From: Pomphorhynchus laevis
Taxonomy: Eukaryota > Acanthocephala > Palaeacanthocephala > Echinorhynchida > Pomphorhynchidae
Assembly (NCBI GenBank): GCA_012934845.2
Contig: WNNJ02000886.1
Coordinates: 1-64,000 of the forward strand
Length of the DNA stretch: 64,000 bases
Direction of reading: 5' to 3'
The notes beneath the pieces were generated by a model. It had not been told where the DNA came from. It was given only the letters and a program-made list of their open reading frames with translations, and did no database searches. Below are positions 35,656-47,361 of this stretch, one piece after another (within the stretch, counting starts at the first letter, position 1; every line of letters begins with the position of its first letter). The position numbers were made by a program, and so were the translations under genes.

Positions 35656-37764
35656 ACGACCAGTGTGTACCTCATTCTACTGATGAGTGTTGCCGGGTAT
35701 TCATCATTTCGATGCTGAAGTGGTCGTCTAGAAGTGACATGGTGATTGAAAGTCGTGAATCGAAGTCCAGTCTATCAAGCAACACCATTTAGTATAAATG
35801 CCGTATTTCGTAAGAAATCCTGGACCGTTGTCTACTCAGCACATCCGTGCACTACTATTATACCTGCCGTATCCATTTAGAATCCAACGAGTGCAGCGAC
35901 AATTCAGCAACAACCTCTGCCTAATGTTTAGGGATGGTCCGCACAGCAATTCGATCTGGTTAAGAGCGTAAGCCTCAGACAATTAAGCAAAGTGTCGGAA
36001 ACGTCTTTATTCACAATGTCACACAGGCAACCGAAACGACCAGTGTGTACCTCATTCTACTGATGAGTGTTGCCGGGTACTCATCATTTCGATGCTGAAG
36101 TGGTCGTCTAGAAGTGACATGGTGATTGAAAGTCGTGAATCGAAGTCGAGTGTATCAAGCAACACCATTTAGTATAAATGCCGTATTTCGTAAGAAATCC
36201 TGGACCGTTGTCTACTCAGCACATCCGTGCACTACTATTATACCTGCCGTATCCATTTAGAATCACACGAGTGCAGCGACAACTCAGCAACAACTTCTGC
36301 CTAATGTTCAAGGATGGTCCGCACAGCAATTCGATCTGGTTAAGCGCTTAAGCCTCAGACAATTAAGCAAAGTGTCGGAAACGCCTTTATTCACAATGCC
36401 ACACAGGCAACCGATACAACCAGCTTGTACCTCATTCTACTGATGAGTGTTGCCGAGTACTCATCATTTCGATGCTGAAGTGGTCGACTAGAAGTGACAT
36501 GGTGATTGAAAGTCGTGAATCGAAGGCCAGTCTATCAAGCAACACCATTTGGTATAAATGCCGTATTTCGTAAGAAATCCTGGACCTTTGTCTACTCAGC
36601 ACATCCGTGCACTACTATTATACCTGCCGTATCCATTTAGGATCCAACAAGTGCAGCGACAATTCAGCAACAACCTCTGCTTAATGTTTAGGGATGGTCC
36701 GCACAGCAATTCGATCTGGTTAAGAGCGTAAGCCTCAGACAATTAAGCAAAGTGTCGGAAACGCCTTTATTCACAATGTCACACAGGCAACCGAAACGAC
36801 CAGTGTGTACCTCATTCTACTGATGAGTGTTGCCGGGTACTCATCATTTCGATGCTGAAGTGGTCGTCTAGAAGTGACATGGTGATTGAAAGTCGTGAAT
36901 CGAAGTCGAGTGTATCAAGCAACACCATTTAGTATAAATGCCGTATTTCGTAAGAAATCCTGGACCGTTGTCTACTCAGCACATCCGTGCACTACTATTA
37001 TACCTGCCGTATCCATTTAGAATCCAACGAGTGCAGCGACAATTCAGCAACAACCTCTGCCTAGTGTTTAAGGATGGTCCGCACAGCAATTCGATCTGGT
37101 TAAGAGCGTAAGCCTCAGACAATAAAGCAAAGTGTCGGAAACGCCTTTATTCACAATGTCACACAGGCAACCGAAACGACCAGTGTGTACCTCATTCTAC
37201 TGATGAGTGTTGCCGGGTACTCATCATTTCGATGCTGAAGTGGTCGTCTAGAAGTGACATGGTGATTGAAAGTCGTGAATCGAAGTCCAGTCTATCAAGC
37301 AACACCATTTAGTATAAATGCCGTATTTCGTAAGAAATCCTGGACCGTTGTTTACTCAGCACATCCGTGCACTACTATTATACCTGCCGTATCCATTTAG
37401 GATCCAACAAGTGCAGCGACAATTCAGCAACAACCTCTGTCTAATGTTTAAGGATGGTCCGCAAAGCAATTCGATATGGTTAAGAGCGTAAGCCTCAGAC
37501 AATTAAGCAAAGTGTCGGAAACGCCTTTATTCACAATGTCACACATGCAACCGAAACGACCAGTGTGTACCTCATTCTACTGATGAGTATTGCCGGGTAC
37601 TAATCATTTCGATGCTGAAGTGGTCGTCTAGAAGTGACATGGTGATTGAAAGTCGTGAATCGAAGTCGAGTGTATCAAGCAACACCATTTAGTATAAATG
37701 CCGTATTTCGTAAGAAATCCTGGACCGTTGTCTACTCAGCACATCCGTGCACTACTATTATATA
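35656..37764 (+). repeat. Family B tandem array, exact 380-bp unit
   Basis: The CTGATGA box occurs at 35680, 36060, 36440, 36820, 37200 and 37580, i.e. every 380 bp with no length change. Units differ by only a few substitutions. Each contains the landmark order TCGGAAACGCCTTTATTCAC, GGCAACCGAAACGACC, CTGATGAGTGTTGCC and a tRNA-like stretch (GGTCGTCTAGAAGTGA ... AATCGAAGTCC). No protein is encoded. The array ends at a short AT-rich tract. Confidence 0.95.
36026..36080 (+). ncRNA. Hammerhead-like core of family B, swapped order
   Basis: GGCAAC (36026-36031) pairs with GTTGCC (36069-36074). C-GAAAC (36032-36037), GTA (36047-36049) and CTGATGA (36060-36066) lie between. GTACC (36047-36051) pairs with GGTAC (36076-36080) around the CTGATGA box. 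Compared with family A both stems have changed bases and kept pairing. The same block occurs in each 380-bp unit. Confidence 0.5.
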
Positions 37765-37825
37765 TATATTCCAAATTTTTCAATTATTTTAATTATATAT
37801 AAAATTATTTTAATTGTATATATAG

Positions 37826-38645
37826 AATAGTTGCTAGGTCACACGAGGTGACTTTCGCATTGAAAACCAGCTACAGAATCCTTCCTTCATGATATCCAAT
37901 TCCATACACCCTCACTACTAACAGCACCATTGCCAAGTCAGCCTTTAAATTTCAAAGGCGAAGAGCCCGGGGCTACCAACATGTGGCAAAAAGCGGGCGA
38001 AACGAAAACGGCTGTGGCAATGGTGCCGTTAGTAGTCAGGGTGTATGGAATTGGATATCATGAAGGAAGGATTCTGTAGCTGGTTTTCAATGCGAAAGTC
38101 ACCTCGTGTGAACTAGCAACTATTCAATACATAAATAAGCATCCATCAAAGGATCACCAGTCCCGATTTCAATCTATCTTCATGATCCCATACGAAACAA
38201 TCTATAATAAGCATGCTAGAGAGCATCTCGGACAATGCAGTTTCTGGAGATCATGATGGAAGGTTTCATATACTGTGTGAAATCTGGTAATCCTGGATTC
38301 GTAGCCTAGCAGTCAAGAGCGCAAGCCAAGTACGGAGAGCGACAGCTTGAATATTGGATAAGTCAAATTTCAAAAGGCGAAGAGTTGGTAGTCAGCCTTC
38401 TGACGAGCATGGGGCTACCAGCATGTGGCAAAAAGCGGGCGAAACGAAAACGACTGTGGCAATGGTGCTGTTAGTAGTCAGGGTGTATGGAATTGGATAT
38501 CATGAAAGAAGGATTCTGTAGCTGTTTTTCAATGCGAAAGTTACCTCGTGTGACCTAGCAAATATTCAATACATAAATAAGCATCCATCAAAGGATCACC
38601 AGTCCCGATTTCAATCGATCTTCATGATCCTATACGAAACAATAT
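37826..38645 (+). repeat. Family C repeats: inverted start then two direct copies
   Basis: 37826-37925 is the reverse complement of the family C boundary. From 37936 the units run forward with a 442-bp period to 38645. The first copy has lost the CTGACGA part of the ribozyme; the second (38396-38485) keeps CTGACGA (38400-38406), GAAAC (38441-38445) and GTC (38477-38479). Confidence 0.85.
38396..38485 (+). ncRNA. Hammerhead ribozyme of family C, weakened copy
   Basis: All core boxes are present, but stem II is GCATG against CGGGC, with a mismatch and a G-U pair, and the outer part of stem III is less stable than in the copy at 301-390. Activity is doubtful. Confidence 0.6.
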
Positions 38646-38654
38646 ATATAGGTT

Positions 38655-38940
38655 GTTGCGACAATTCAGCAACAACCTATGCCTAGTGTTAAAGGGTGGT
38701 CCGCACAGCAATTCGATCTGGTTAAGAGCGTAAGCCTCAGACAATTAAGCAAAGTGTCGGGAACGCCTTTATTCACAATGTCACACAGGCAACCGAAACA
38801 ACCAGCTTGTACCTCATTCCACTGATGAGTGTTGCCGGGTACTCATCATTTCGATGCTGAAGTGGTCGACTAGAAGTGACATGGTGATTAAAAGTCGTGA
38901 ATCGAAGTTTAGTCTATCAAGCAACACCATTTAGTATATA
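38655..38940 (+). repeat. Family B partial copy
   Basis: It matches the 380-bp unit from CGACAATTCAGCAACAACC to CAAGCAACACCATTTAGTAT, with a few substitutions (for example CAGCTTGTACC). It follows directly on family C through an ATATATAT stretch. Confidence 0.85.
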
Positions 38941-38944
38941 TATC

Positions 38945-39110
38945 TATTGTTTCGTATGGGATCATGAAGTTCGATTGAAATCGAGACTGGTGATCCTTTG
39001 ATGGATGACGGAGCTCATCAGTACCGTGACTTCTATAATCATCTATAGGCACCTTAACACACGCTTAAACAGTGGTTAAAGCTCGAAAAACAGAACTACC
39101 CTATATATAA
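38945..39110 (-). repeat. Fusion of inverted family C with a hammerhead PLE terminal repeat
   Basis: 38947-39003 is reverse-complement family C. From 39005 the sequence matches the left arm of the palindrome at 51470-51759, including on the minus strand ACGGTA-CTGATGA-GCTC, the 5' half of that ribozyme. The GAAA half is absent, so the ribozyme is incomplete. Confidence 0.75.
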
Positions 39111-39439
39111 TAAGGTTTTGAGAAGCAACCAGATAAACTAAAGCAACTTATATTTTTCCGTAAAACCTTTTGGCTATCGCCTTCTTCAGTTACAACATCA
39201 GAATATGATTACAATACGCTGTTTTTGTTATATAGATATTACTGCACCTGGAAGTGTGTCGTGTATTAGTGCGTCAATGCTCTGGAAGAATTTAACGCAT
39301 TTTCTTTTTCGTTTTCTTTTACTTTTTCTTTGAATTCAAAAAATGGGTGGTCATTGGTGGTTAGCGACAGATCAGTCATGAGTTGTCCGATCCAGACACT
39401 AGTCTGAATCGGACACTAGTCTGGATATATACATATAAA

Positions 39440-39445
<6 letters not shown>

Positions 39446-39506
<61 letters not shown>
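39446..39506. repeat. (AT)n microsatellite
   Basis: About 30 AT units, directly followed by a family B copy. Confidence 0.95.
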
Positions 39507-39507
<1 letters not shown>

Positions 39508-39509
<2 letters not shown>

Positions 39510-40045
39510 TACTCAGCACATCCGTGCACTACTATTATACCTGCCGTATCCATTTAGGATCCAACGAGTGCAGCGACAATTCAGCAACAACCTCTGCCTA
39601 GTGTTTAAGGATGGTCCGCACAGCAATTCGATCTGGTTAAGAGCGTAAGCCTCAGACAATTAAGCAAAGTGTCGGAAACGCCTTTATTCACAATGTCACA
39701 CAGGCAACCGAAACGATTAGTGTGTACCTCATTCTACTGATGAGTGTTGCCGGGTACTCATCATTTCGATGCTGAAGTGGTCGTCTAGAAGTGACATGGT
39801 GACTTAAAGTCGTGAATCGAAGTCCAGTCTATCAAGCAACACCATTTAGTATAAATGCGTATTTCGTAAGAGTGTTGCCGGGTACTCATCATTTCGATGC
39901 TGAAGTGGTCGTCTAGAAGTGACATGGTGACTTAAAGTCGTGTATCGAAGTCCAGTCTATCAAGCAACACCATTTAGTATAAATGCGTATTTCGTAAGAA
40001 ATTCTGGACCGTTGTCTACTCAGCACATCCGTGCACTACTATTAT
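39508..40045 (+). repeat. Family B copies with an internal 130-bp repeat
   Basis: A family B copy runs to about 39870, then the segment from GTGTTGCCGGGTACTC to the end of the unit is repeated (39873-40045). Both share the variant GGTGACTTAAAGTCGTG, so the second arose from the first by local duplication. Confidence 0.85.
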
Positions 40046-40056
40046 ATATACAAAAT

Positions 40057-40490
40057 GGTGTTGCTTCTTAGATTGGAATTTGATTCACGACTTTCAGTCA
40101 CCATGTCACTTTTAGACGATCAATGAGTACCCGGCAACACTCATCAGTAGAATGAAGTACTCACTGGTCGTTTCGGTTGCATGTGTGACATTGTGAATAA
40201 AGGCGTTTCCGACAATTTGCTTAATTGTCTGAGGCTTACGCTCTTAACCAGATCGAATTGCTGTGCGGACCATCCTTAAACATTAGGAAGAGGTTGTTTC
40301 TGAATTGTGGCTGCACTCGTTGGGTCATTGATGGATACGGCATGTATAATAATAGTGCACGGATGTGCTGAGTAGACAACGGTTCATGATTTCTTTTGAA
40401 ATGCGGCAATTATACAAAATGGTGTTGCTTGTTTGACTGGACTTTGATTCACGACTTTCAATCACCATGTCATTTCTAGACGACCACGTC
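40057..40490 (-). repeat. Family B, inverted diverged copies
   Basis: This is the reverse complement of the 380-bp unit (CACTCATCAGTAGAATGA, CGTTTCGGTTGC) and part of a second. It is more diverged than the main array. Confidence 0.8.
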
Positions 40491-40689
40491 GTGAATCAAA
40501 GTCCGAATCGTGAATCAAAGTTCAAGTCGAAGTCAGTGAATCAAAGTTCAATCATGACTAAGTCGTAATTGTCCTGATGGCTATATGAGCAGCTGTATCT
40601 ACTGCTGGAGAAAACACCTTCATTCATATCAAGTTCAAATGACTTTCTTCGATTTTTAACACAAACAAGAACGATGTTACATCTAGTAT

Positions 40690-42030
40690 TCTAGCTACAT
40701 TCGATGTCGAGTCTTCGATTACTTCCATCGGCGCGGATAATAGAATATTTGCCATTTGATCTATCATGCAGCTTAACAACTATGATGAACGGTTGACCGA
40801 TAAAATTTGTACACTCCTTAGATTAGTACTGAATTCAAACACATTCCAATTAAACGGCCTTTATTATAGAAAAGTAAAAGGAACAGCAATGGGCACTCCC
40901 GTTAGTCCAACCTACGCTGGTCTATACATGTCGTTTGTCGAACAATTCTTCCTATCATAAAGCCAACAATATACCACGCTTATGGAAACGATATTTTGAT
41001 TATATCTTTATTGCATGGGAAAATAAAAGAGAGGAATTTGATGAATTTATGGCTGAGCTGAACAAGCATTGCGAGTTGAGATTTATGAAGGATTGTCCAA
41101 ATGATCATCAAATTTCTTTACTTGATGCCCTGACAGTTTGAAGTATGTGTGTGCAATAGCTAGAAGACCAGTTCTTGAAACGAGGATATTAGCAGCGCCA
41201 GATAAAAACACAAATTAAAAGAGTACAAAATCTGGAAAGGGAGAAGCTCCTTGAAATAAAACAAAGGAATCATGCGAAAAACAAATTCAATGTAGTCATA
41301 CCATACTCTCCTTTAGTAAGAAAACTACAATCAGAGATCGATGACGTGCTCAAGACCTACAAAGAAATTCTTATGAAACCATCGATTGGATTCAGCTATT
41401 GGTTTTGTCTGCGACAAATGTTTCATAAACAATCTAGAAGAACCAATGTGTAACAATCTTATAGAAAGAGCGGACTCTGCAACGACAAGCGGTGTAAAAA
41501 TTGTCCCGAAATGTCCGACGTGACTCAATTCGCCATCCGCATAACAGGACTACGATACGATGTTTCCGGTACATACACATGAAATCTAAATCTGATTTAC
41601 CTGCACGAATGCTTGGACTGTAATGCGCAATACGTTGGCCATACAAGCACTCAGTATAAATTACCGCAGAGAAATATTCATAAAACGACTTACTCCAGAC
41701 GGTGTAGTAGCTCACATAGTCGATCATCTCCGGACCACTGCATGAAGGTAACAATCATTGAAGGTCCGATTGAGAATAACCGTATTCGCAAGTCAAAAGA
41801 AGCGCTCTGGATTGGGCACTTAATATGCGATAAATCATTAAACAAAAATGATCATCCCTTTGGACTTCAATGATTGAAATTTCCTGAAAGCCCACCACAA
41901 CGTTCAAGAATTTTGCGTTTTTACTTATTGATTAGATTCTTCTAGAAATGTACTATATATACATACAATGTGCAGCTAAAATAACTGTGATAACTAAATA
42001 AGACGTAGTGCCGAAACGTTTTTGCCAAAT
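40690..42030 (+). mobile_element. Penelope-like element, RT plus GIY-YIG (broken)
   Basis: RT motifs: KVKGTAMGTPVSPTYAGLYM and a degraded RYFDYIFIAWE where YIDD is expected, then HQISLLDAL. The endonuclease end is at 41600-41870: LDCNAQYVGHTS (GIY-YIG) and WIGHLICD ... HPFGLQ. The 3' end has GTGCCGAAACG. The element lacks its 5' part and is broken in several places. Confidence 0.85.
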
Positions 42031-42059
42031 TTGTCGATTTAATTAAATAAGCGTAATTA

Positions 42060-42500
42060 GTAGTTTGAGATCATGAAGATGAATTGAAATCGAGACTGGT
42101 GATCCTGAAAGATGACTTTCATATTGATAACCAGCAACGGAATCGTTCCTTCATGACTTCCAATTTCATACACCCTGACGACCAACGAAACCATTGCCAC
42201 AGCTGTTTACGTTTCGCCCGCTTTCTGCCATAAATCTATGATAAGCATACCAGAGACATCTCGGACAATGCAGTTTCTTGAGAACATAACGGAAGATTTT
42301 ATATACTGTGTGAAACCTGATAATCCTGGATTCGTTGTCTAGCCGTCAAGAGCGCAAGCCAAGAATAAAGAGCGTCATTTCAAATCTCGGATCTAGATCG
42401 AATCCAGTCTATCAAGCAACACCATTTTCTATAAATACCGCATTTCGTAAGAAATCCTGGACCGTTGTCTACTCAACACATCAGTGCATCCCCATTATAT
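42060..42500. repeat. Mosaic of decayed family C and family B
   Basis: 42063-42240 resembles inverted family C and 42236-42385 resembles forward family C (CTCGGACAATGCAGTTTCTT). From 42390 (ATCCAGTCTATCAAGCAACA) the sequence switches to family B. Divergence is high. Confidence 0.65.
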
Positions 42501-43677
42501 ATAAGGTCACTTAGCCCGATAGATTTACAAGAAATTGCTCTTGGTCTTCATTTCCTGTTTTTTCTATTTACGACAATTATACATATATCCATTTGATTTG
42601 TGGAAAACTGACACAAATATTATATATAATATTTAATGTAATGGCTATATATATCTTTATATATATCTTTATATAATTATATATATAATTTTCACTGATT
42701 ATCAATATGCAATAAATGTTCTCGATACAGATATGTATATCAACCTCGGCATTAAAAAAATATATAATCAACCTTTACGCTAAAAAGTGAAGTGACGCAT
42801 ATTAATTACAAATTTAGAACAAACTCGCCAAAACATTTTATATGTACTAGCCATTACATTTTATATTTATCCACTTTCACAATTTGTAGTCTACAATATG
42901 TCTGCGAGACACCTAATACGTTGAGCATACTTATTAATAACAAAATGTCCGACGTAAAATAAAAAAATATAAATGGAAGGTGCAGAAATGCATGAAATAC
43001 TCTATTGTTTTATGTGCTTTAATTACACAATTGTAGAATCTGTATTCATGAGCAATTAAATTAGTAGAGAAGATAAAAAAATATGGAATGAGTGAGGAGA
43101 GTCCATTTGGTTTTGCTGATGGTCCTGAATTTTATTTGCGAAATATAACTTAAATAAATTATTGCAGTCTTTTATTTGTTCTCTGTCTGCCTTATTTTCA
43201 ATTTCATATTTCCTAACGAATACCTTACTGGTTGAAACGTAAAAAAACTTATGTATATTGCCTTTGTTTATTAAATTAAAATATACTGATAGATTTCAGT
43301 GATATACGCTCAGGTCAGCAACGTAGTCAATTGAAAATAAGCGAAAAGCGCAACAATGCTTTTGTATGGAAAATGTCAAAAACTATTATTTAAGGCTATT
43401 TTTCAAACAATTTAATTCGAAAATCTCATCACATTTTTATATGCAGTAAATCTTGACTTTACATTTAACGTTTATATGTTCTTACCGATTTATAATCATG
43501 CATTGTAGTTTTTAAGTAACCATTACTAAGAGAATAATTCTTTAATAATAATCAAAAATAATAAATTCTGTGAAATTTAGCAATTTGAACATTAAATTTG
43601 CTTGTTTACAAGAGCTGTAGCCTTTTTGTTGAATTGGAGTTATAATTGGTTTCATATGAATTTTTGACTAAGCAGGC
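42501..43677. other. AT-rich DNA downstream of the large ORF
   Basis: No feature is recognised. If the large ORF continues through the splice donor at its end, a further exon could lie here or beyond the window, but I cannot identify one. Confidence 0.5.
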
Positions 43678-46600
43678 TTACTTACTACATGTTAGCTGTT
43701 CACACACTTTTTGAATGGTTAAATCCATGTGTTGATCAGCGTTACCGTCCATATCAGTATCTTTGTTATTCTGTGAATAGTTGTTATCGTTAGTAATTTG
43801 AATATTTTCTTTATTTGATGAACATACTGTGCCTAATATGCCAAGTGTGTGGTTGTTGAAATTACTTTCGTTACTATCAGCACCGTAATCAAGAGAAATG
43901 TTATTATAGTATTTATTCGTCCACGACTGTTGACTATTGTTTGCTTGAGTAAATGGAATATCGTTATTAGTTAATGGCAGGTGATTAAGGTAATTTTGTT
44001 CTGTTAACGCTAATTGTGGATTATAATTTTGATTATAGTAATCCACAATACATGGATGACTGGTAGCAGCAAGGGATTGGTTATACAAACCGTCAGTCGA
44101 GTAATTTTGGTATGGACACAGGGGCGTTTTATTCGATTGATCTGTAATTGCTGAACTAGGGTAATAATTTTGATGATCATTATTATTAAATTCGTTTACT
44201 TGGTTACCTGGGAATGCTAAACTTGTGCTCATCGACTCGTGTGGTAAGTCGCTTTTCTGAAGTATACTCATGTTTCTAAGATCTAGTTGATTGGTAAAGT
44301 TAGATACATAATCTGAGTAAGATGGATCTTGTCTTTGGATGGGATTTTGAAAATTACTATATTGATTGTATTGCTCTGGATATTGTTGATGGTTAGGCAA
44401 AGGCATTTGATTGTGGTTACTGAACATGTTTGAATTGCATGGTTGTTGTTCTATCTTTATTTGATTTGCACCATAATTATAAGTCTGTGAATTAATTCGG
44501 TCATTGACTTGTGGACCTTCAACTGAGCCAAGCTGGTAATCATTATTCAGGCTATGAGATTTAATTTCACGTTGTTTATTGGCAGTACTATAACAATTAT
44601 TGGGTATCGATATAACCTTACCCTTATGTATGCAGTATGCGTTACTATATCGCAGATCACTTGATATTCCTGTTGCTGATTGAGCATTTCTCTGCTGATA
44701 CTTATCAGATCGATTTTTAGTACCACTGCCGTAATTTCTTCTGCGGTAATTACCGTTAGTATTGTTTCGGACGTATGTATTTGATCTATTTGATCTATAT
44801 TGTTGCTGATTTTGCTGTCTCTTATGTACTTTATTAATTTTACTCACATCAGAATGATAATTAAAAACTGGTTTGTCTATGGAATTGTCACTATTGGTGA
44901 TTCTGCTAGGGTAATTAAATTTTTTCATAGATTCGCTGAACTCAAGCGCATGTGCTAATAATTCAATTGATTGGACTGGTAATTTATTGCGATCAACACT
45001 ATAATCATCAGTAAATACAGCTTGTCTAGATAAAGGATTGTTGTTAAGTAATTGATCCATTGTAGTAGCCACATTCAACATTTGATGGTTATTAAAACCC
45101 ACGTCATAATTTTCCATAGTATTTAAATTGCTACTACTAAGCGATGATAAACTACACTGGCACGATTTTTGACCTTGAAGTTGTTGTTGAAAGTTAAGAT
45201 AATTAATGCCATTATCGGCGCCGTTTAATTCTGATTGAATGACATCGGCTAATAACTTAAATCTATCTAGTTCGCAGTCCAGTGAATTGGTCAACTGCAA
45301 TAAATAGTACAGAGCATTATTACAACAGTATATTTCTTCATTTGTAAATATATGGGGTAATAATTCTCTGTTCACACGACTATGTTGACTACAAGTTGAA
45401 AAAGATTCATTTTTCAAGAGATGTCCTAATTTTTTAAACGTACAAAGCAGCTTATTTATACAAGCTATTTCGTTTCCACAACCGTTAGCTGTATAGTCAC
45501 ATTTTAATATCGGGTCATACTGCGGCAATGTTCTTTGTTCTACACCTTTACTTTTAATTATCTGGTAACGTATGTCCCTCGTTATCCGATAGCCACAAGC
45601 AGAGGATGCTGTTTTTGCATTAGCATCAAAATTTGTAATATTTTCGTTCGAGTGGCAAATCGTATTTTGTAATATATTTACATGATCAGTGCCTTCTTTT
45701 TCAACACAACTGTACTGATCGCTTTGAATACACTGATTTCTATCTATATTAGCTTGTGGATTATCCCACTCCTGGCCGTTTTGTTTATCAGTAAGATCAG
45801 ACTGTTTAACGTGGTTAGTTATATTATTAATCATCGCTGAGATCCATTCATCGTCAAAACTAGATTTTAACGCATTAGTACCATCGTTTTTGATATCATC
45901 TATTTGATGATGTATGGGGGGATGACTTGCTGGTAGTGGTGATGGATCATTTAAATTATATACCTCACATAAAGGAGATCGAAAACGTACTCTTGTAGAT
46001 GTTTTTTTATAACTCTTACTATCATCGTCAGTTTTGATATTCTTTTTAACAGTATTGCTATCATTGCTAATGTAGTTACATACAATTGGTTGCTTAGAGT
46101 CTGTGAAGCTAACATTACAATCATTCTGACTGCTAGCATTTAGGTTCATTTGTTGATAAATATTGTTCGAGTAGACTTCGAAGGAACCAACATTGTCGCA
46201 GTTGTCATAAGTAGCGTACTTTCCAAATAAATAGTTATTATCATCAAGAACGACCGGATCAGTTTCCGAAAGTTCAGTTGCCATTGAAGATTGGTATTGA
46301 TGTTGATCGCAGCCGTTAACAACAGTGTTAATTTTAAAATCGTTTCCACTTGTACTATCTTGACATTGAACGTTACTATTATTATAATTAGCCAGACATT
46401 GTAAGTTAATTTCGGGAATAGAGTTAGCACCATTGAATTCATTTGAATCATTTACACAATAACTTTTCCTTGAATTTAAAATACAATTAGGTTGACAACC
46501 ATCATGTATATAATTAAAGCAGTCATTAATTGGAATACAGGAACTTTTTTCGTCATTCTGGTTACTGTAAATATTATCGGAACATCGACTGACTATTGTA

Positions 46601-46866
46601 TTACGTTCGTCATAGGTTAAAAGGGTATTTGGCGGATGGTCATCTATAAAACATCTATTCACGTCATATTTATTAAAATAACTTCCATTCGAATTTGCGA
46701 TATTTGATTCCTCTGCAGTATGACGCATATTACTGTTAAATATATCACTTTCACTGTTCACGATAGTCAATGTCATCAAATTTGACAAACAATTGACAAT
46801 AGCTGTCCCATCACATTCAATAATAGTTTTAGTAGCTTTATCCATAAATTTCATATTTTTTTGCAT
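43678..46866 (-). CDS. Large Asn/Gln-rich protein of unknown function
   Basis: A single open frame of 1062 codons, the longest in the window, with no transposon motif. I do not recognise the family. Residues 1-280 are Asn/Ser-rich. RVRFRSPLCEVYNL near residue 292 contains an RVxF-type sequence, the short motif used to bind protein phosphatase 1. Residues about 425-560 are less repetitive, rich in Leu and Cys and probably helical (INKLLCTFKKLGHLLKN); this is the most likely conserved domain. A basic Arg/Asn patch (RSNRSNTYVRNNTNGNYRRR) near 690-725 could bind RNA. The C-terminal 300 residues are rich in Asn, Gln and Tyr, prion-like. The stop lies within TGTAGTAAGTAAG, which contains a consensus splice donor (GTAAGT), and TTTCTAG lies just before the ATG, so this may be one long exon. 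A cytoplasmic RNA-granule role is only a guess. Confidence 0.8.
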   Translation of the reverse strand: MQKNMKFMDKATKTIIECDGTAIVNCLSNLMTLTIVNSESDIFNSNMRHTAEESNIANSNGSYFNKYDVNRCFIDDHPPNTLLTYDERNTIVSRCSDNIYSNQNDEKSSCIPINDCFNYIHDGCQPNCILNSRKSYCVNDSNEFNGANSIPEINLQCLANYNNSNVQCQDSTSGNDFKINTVVNGCDQHQYQSSMATELSETDPVVLDDNNYLFGKYATYDNCDNVGSFEVYSNNIYQQMNLNASSQNDCNVSFTDSKQPIVCNYISNDSNTVKKNIKTDDDSKSYKKTSTRVRFRSPLCEVYNLNDPSPLPASHPPIHHQIDDIKNDGTNALKSSFDDEWISAMINNITNHVKQSDLTDKQNGQEWDNPQANIDRNQCIQSDQYSCVEKEGTDHVNILQNTICHSNENITNFDANAKTASSACGYRITRDIRYQIIKSKGVEQRTLPQYDPILKCDYTANGCGNEIACINKLLCTFKKLGHLLKNESFSTCSQHSRVNRELLPHIFTNEEIYCCNNALYYLLQLTNSLDCELDRFKLLADVIQSELNGADNGINYLNFQQQLQGQKSCQCSLSSLSSSNLNTMENYDVGFNNHQMLNVATTMDQLLNNNPLSRQAVFTDDYSVDRNKLPVQSIELLAHALEFSESMKKFNYPSRITNSDNSIDKPVFNYHSDVSKINKVHKRQQNQQQYRSNRSNTYVRNNTNGNYRRRNYGSGTKNRSDKYQQRNAQSATGISSDLRYSNAYCIHKGKVISIPNNCYSTANKQREIKSHSLNNDYQLGSVEGPQVNDRINSQTYNYGANQIKIEQQPCNSNMFSNHNQMPLPNHQQYPEQYNQYSNFQNPIQRQDPSYSDYVSNFTNQLDLRNMSILQKSDLPHESMSTSLAFPGNQVNEFNNNDHQNYYPSSAITDQSNKTPLCPYQNYSTDGLYNQSLAATSHPCIVDYYNQNYNPQLALTEQNYLNHLPLTNNDIPFTQANNSQQSWTNKYYNNISLDYGADSNESNFNNHTLGILGTVCSSNKENIQITNDNNYSQNNKDTDMDGNADQHMDLTIQKVCEQLTCSK

Positions 46867-47130
46867 CTAGAAATTTTTTATCAATATAGTTTGTAAACAA
46901 TTTTAATATAAAAGTATGCAATTGAAATCTTGATAATACCTTGATAATATTTTAAACAATTAAAAACTTAACACACGCTAATATTCAATGTTGGGTGACA
47001 ATCAGCTTATTATACAATGATTTTAAGTAATTGCTAACAAATTAAAATATTAATTCTTATTGATTTATTAATATTAATATCTATTAGCATTATTTACTAA
47101 TTTAAAAATTTATTATTAAGAAAAATTATT

Positions 47131-47361
47131 TTATTATTTAATTACATTTTACGTTTCTGCTCTTTATGCTTGATGATGTTCATCGAACTTGTCTATTGCA
47201 TTTAGATTTTTAATGAATATAAGATTATTATAAACATCATAAATATTTAATCAAGATTATTTCTTTTTATCGAATTAAACTTTAGTTAACGAGTGATCGA
47301 ATAACCTTTAATTTAGTGACCTAACTATACATTTTAGACACAATAAATATATTCACATATC
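47131..47361 (+). repeat. Left arm of a 231-bp inverted repeat
   Basis: It is the near-perfect reverse complement of 49522-49753. It lies a few hundred bases upstream of the large minus-strand ORF, so it may be original promoter-side DNA of that gene. Confidence 0.9.

Noticed and set aside
35535-35792. Open frames of alternating Ile and Tyr at 35.5 and 39.4 kb
   Set aside because: They are readings of (TA)n microsatellites.
35656-37764. CRISPR-like array
   Set aside because: The repeat is the whole 380-bp unit with no unique spacers, and the genome is eukaryotic.
35656-37764. Canonical-order hammerhead within the 380-bp unit on either strand
   Set aside because: CTGATGA is not followed by a stem II and GAAA within a plausible distance on the plus strand, and the minus strand lacks CUGANGA; only the swapped-order layout fits.
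45951-46451. Frames of 62 and 101 codons in another frame of the large ORF
   Set aside because: Shadows of the 1062-codon frame with no independent support.
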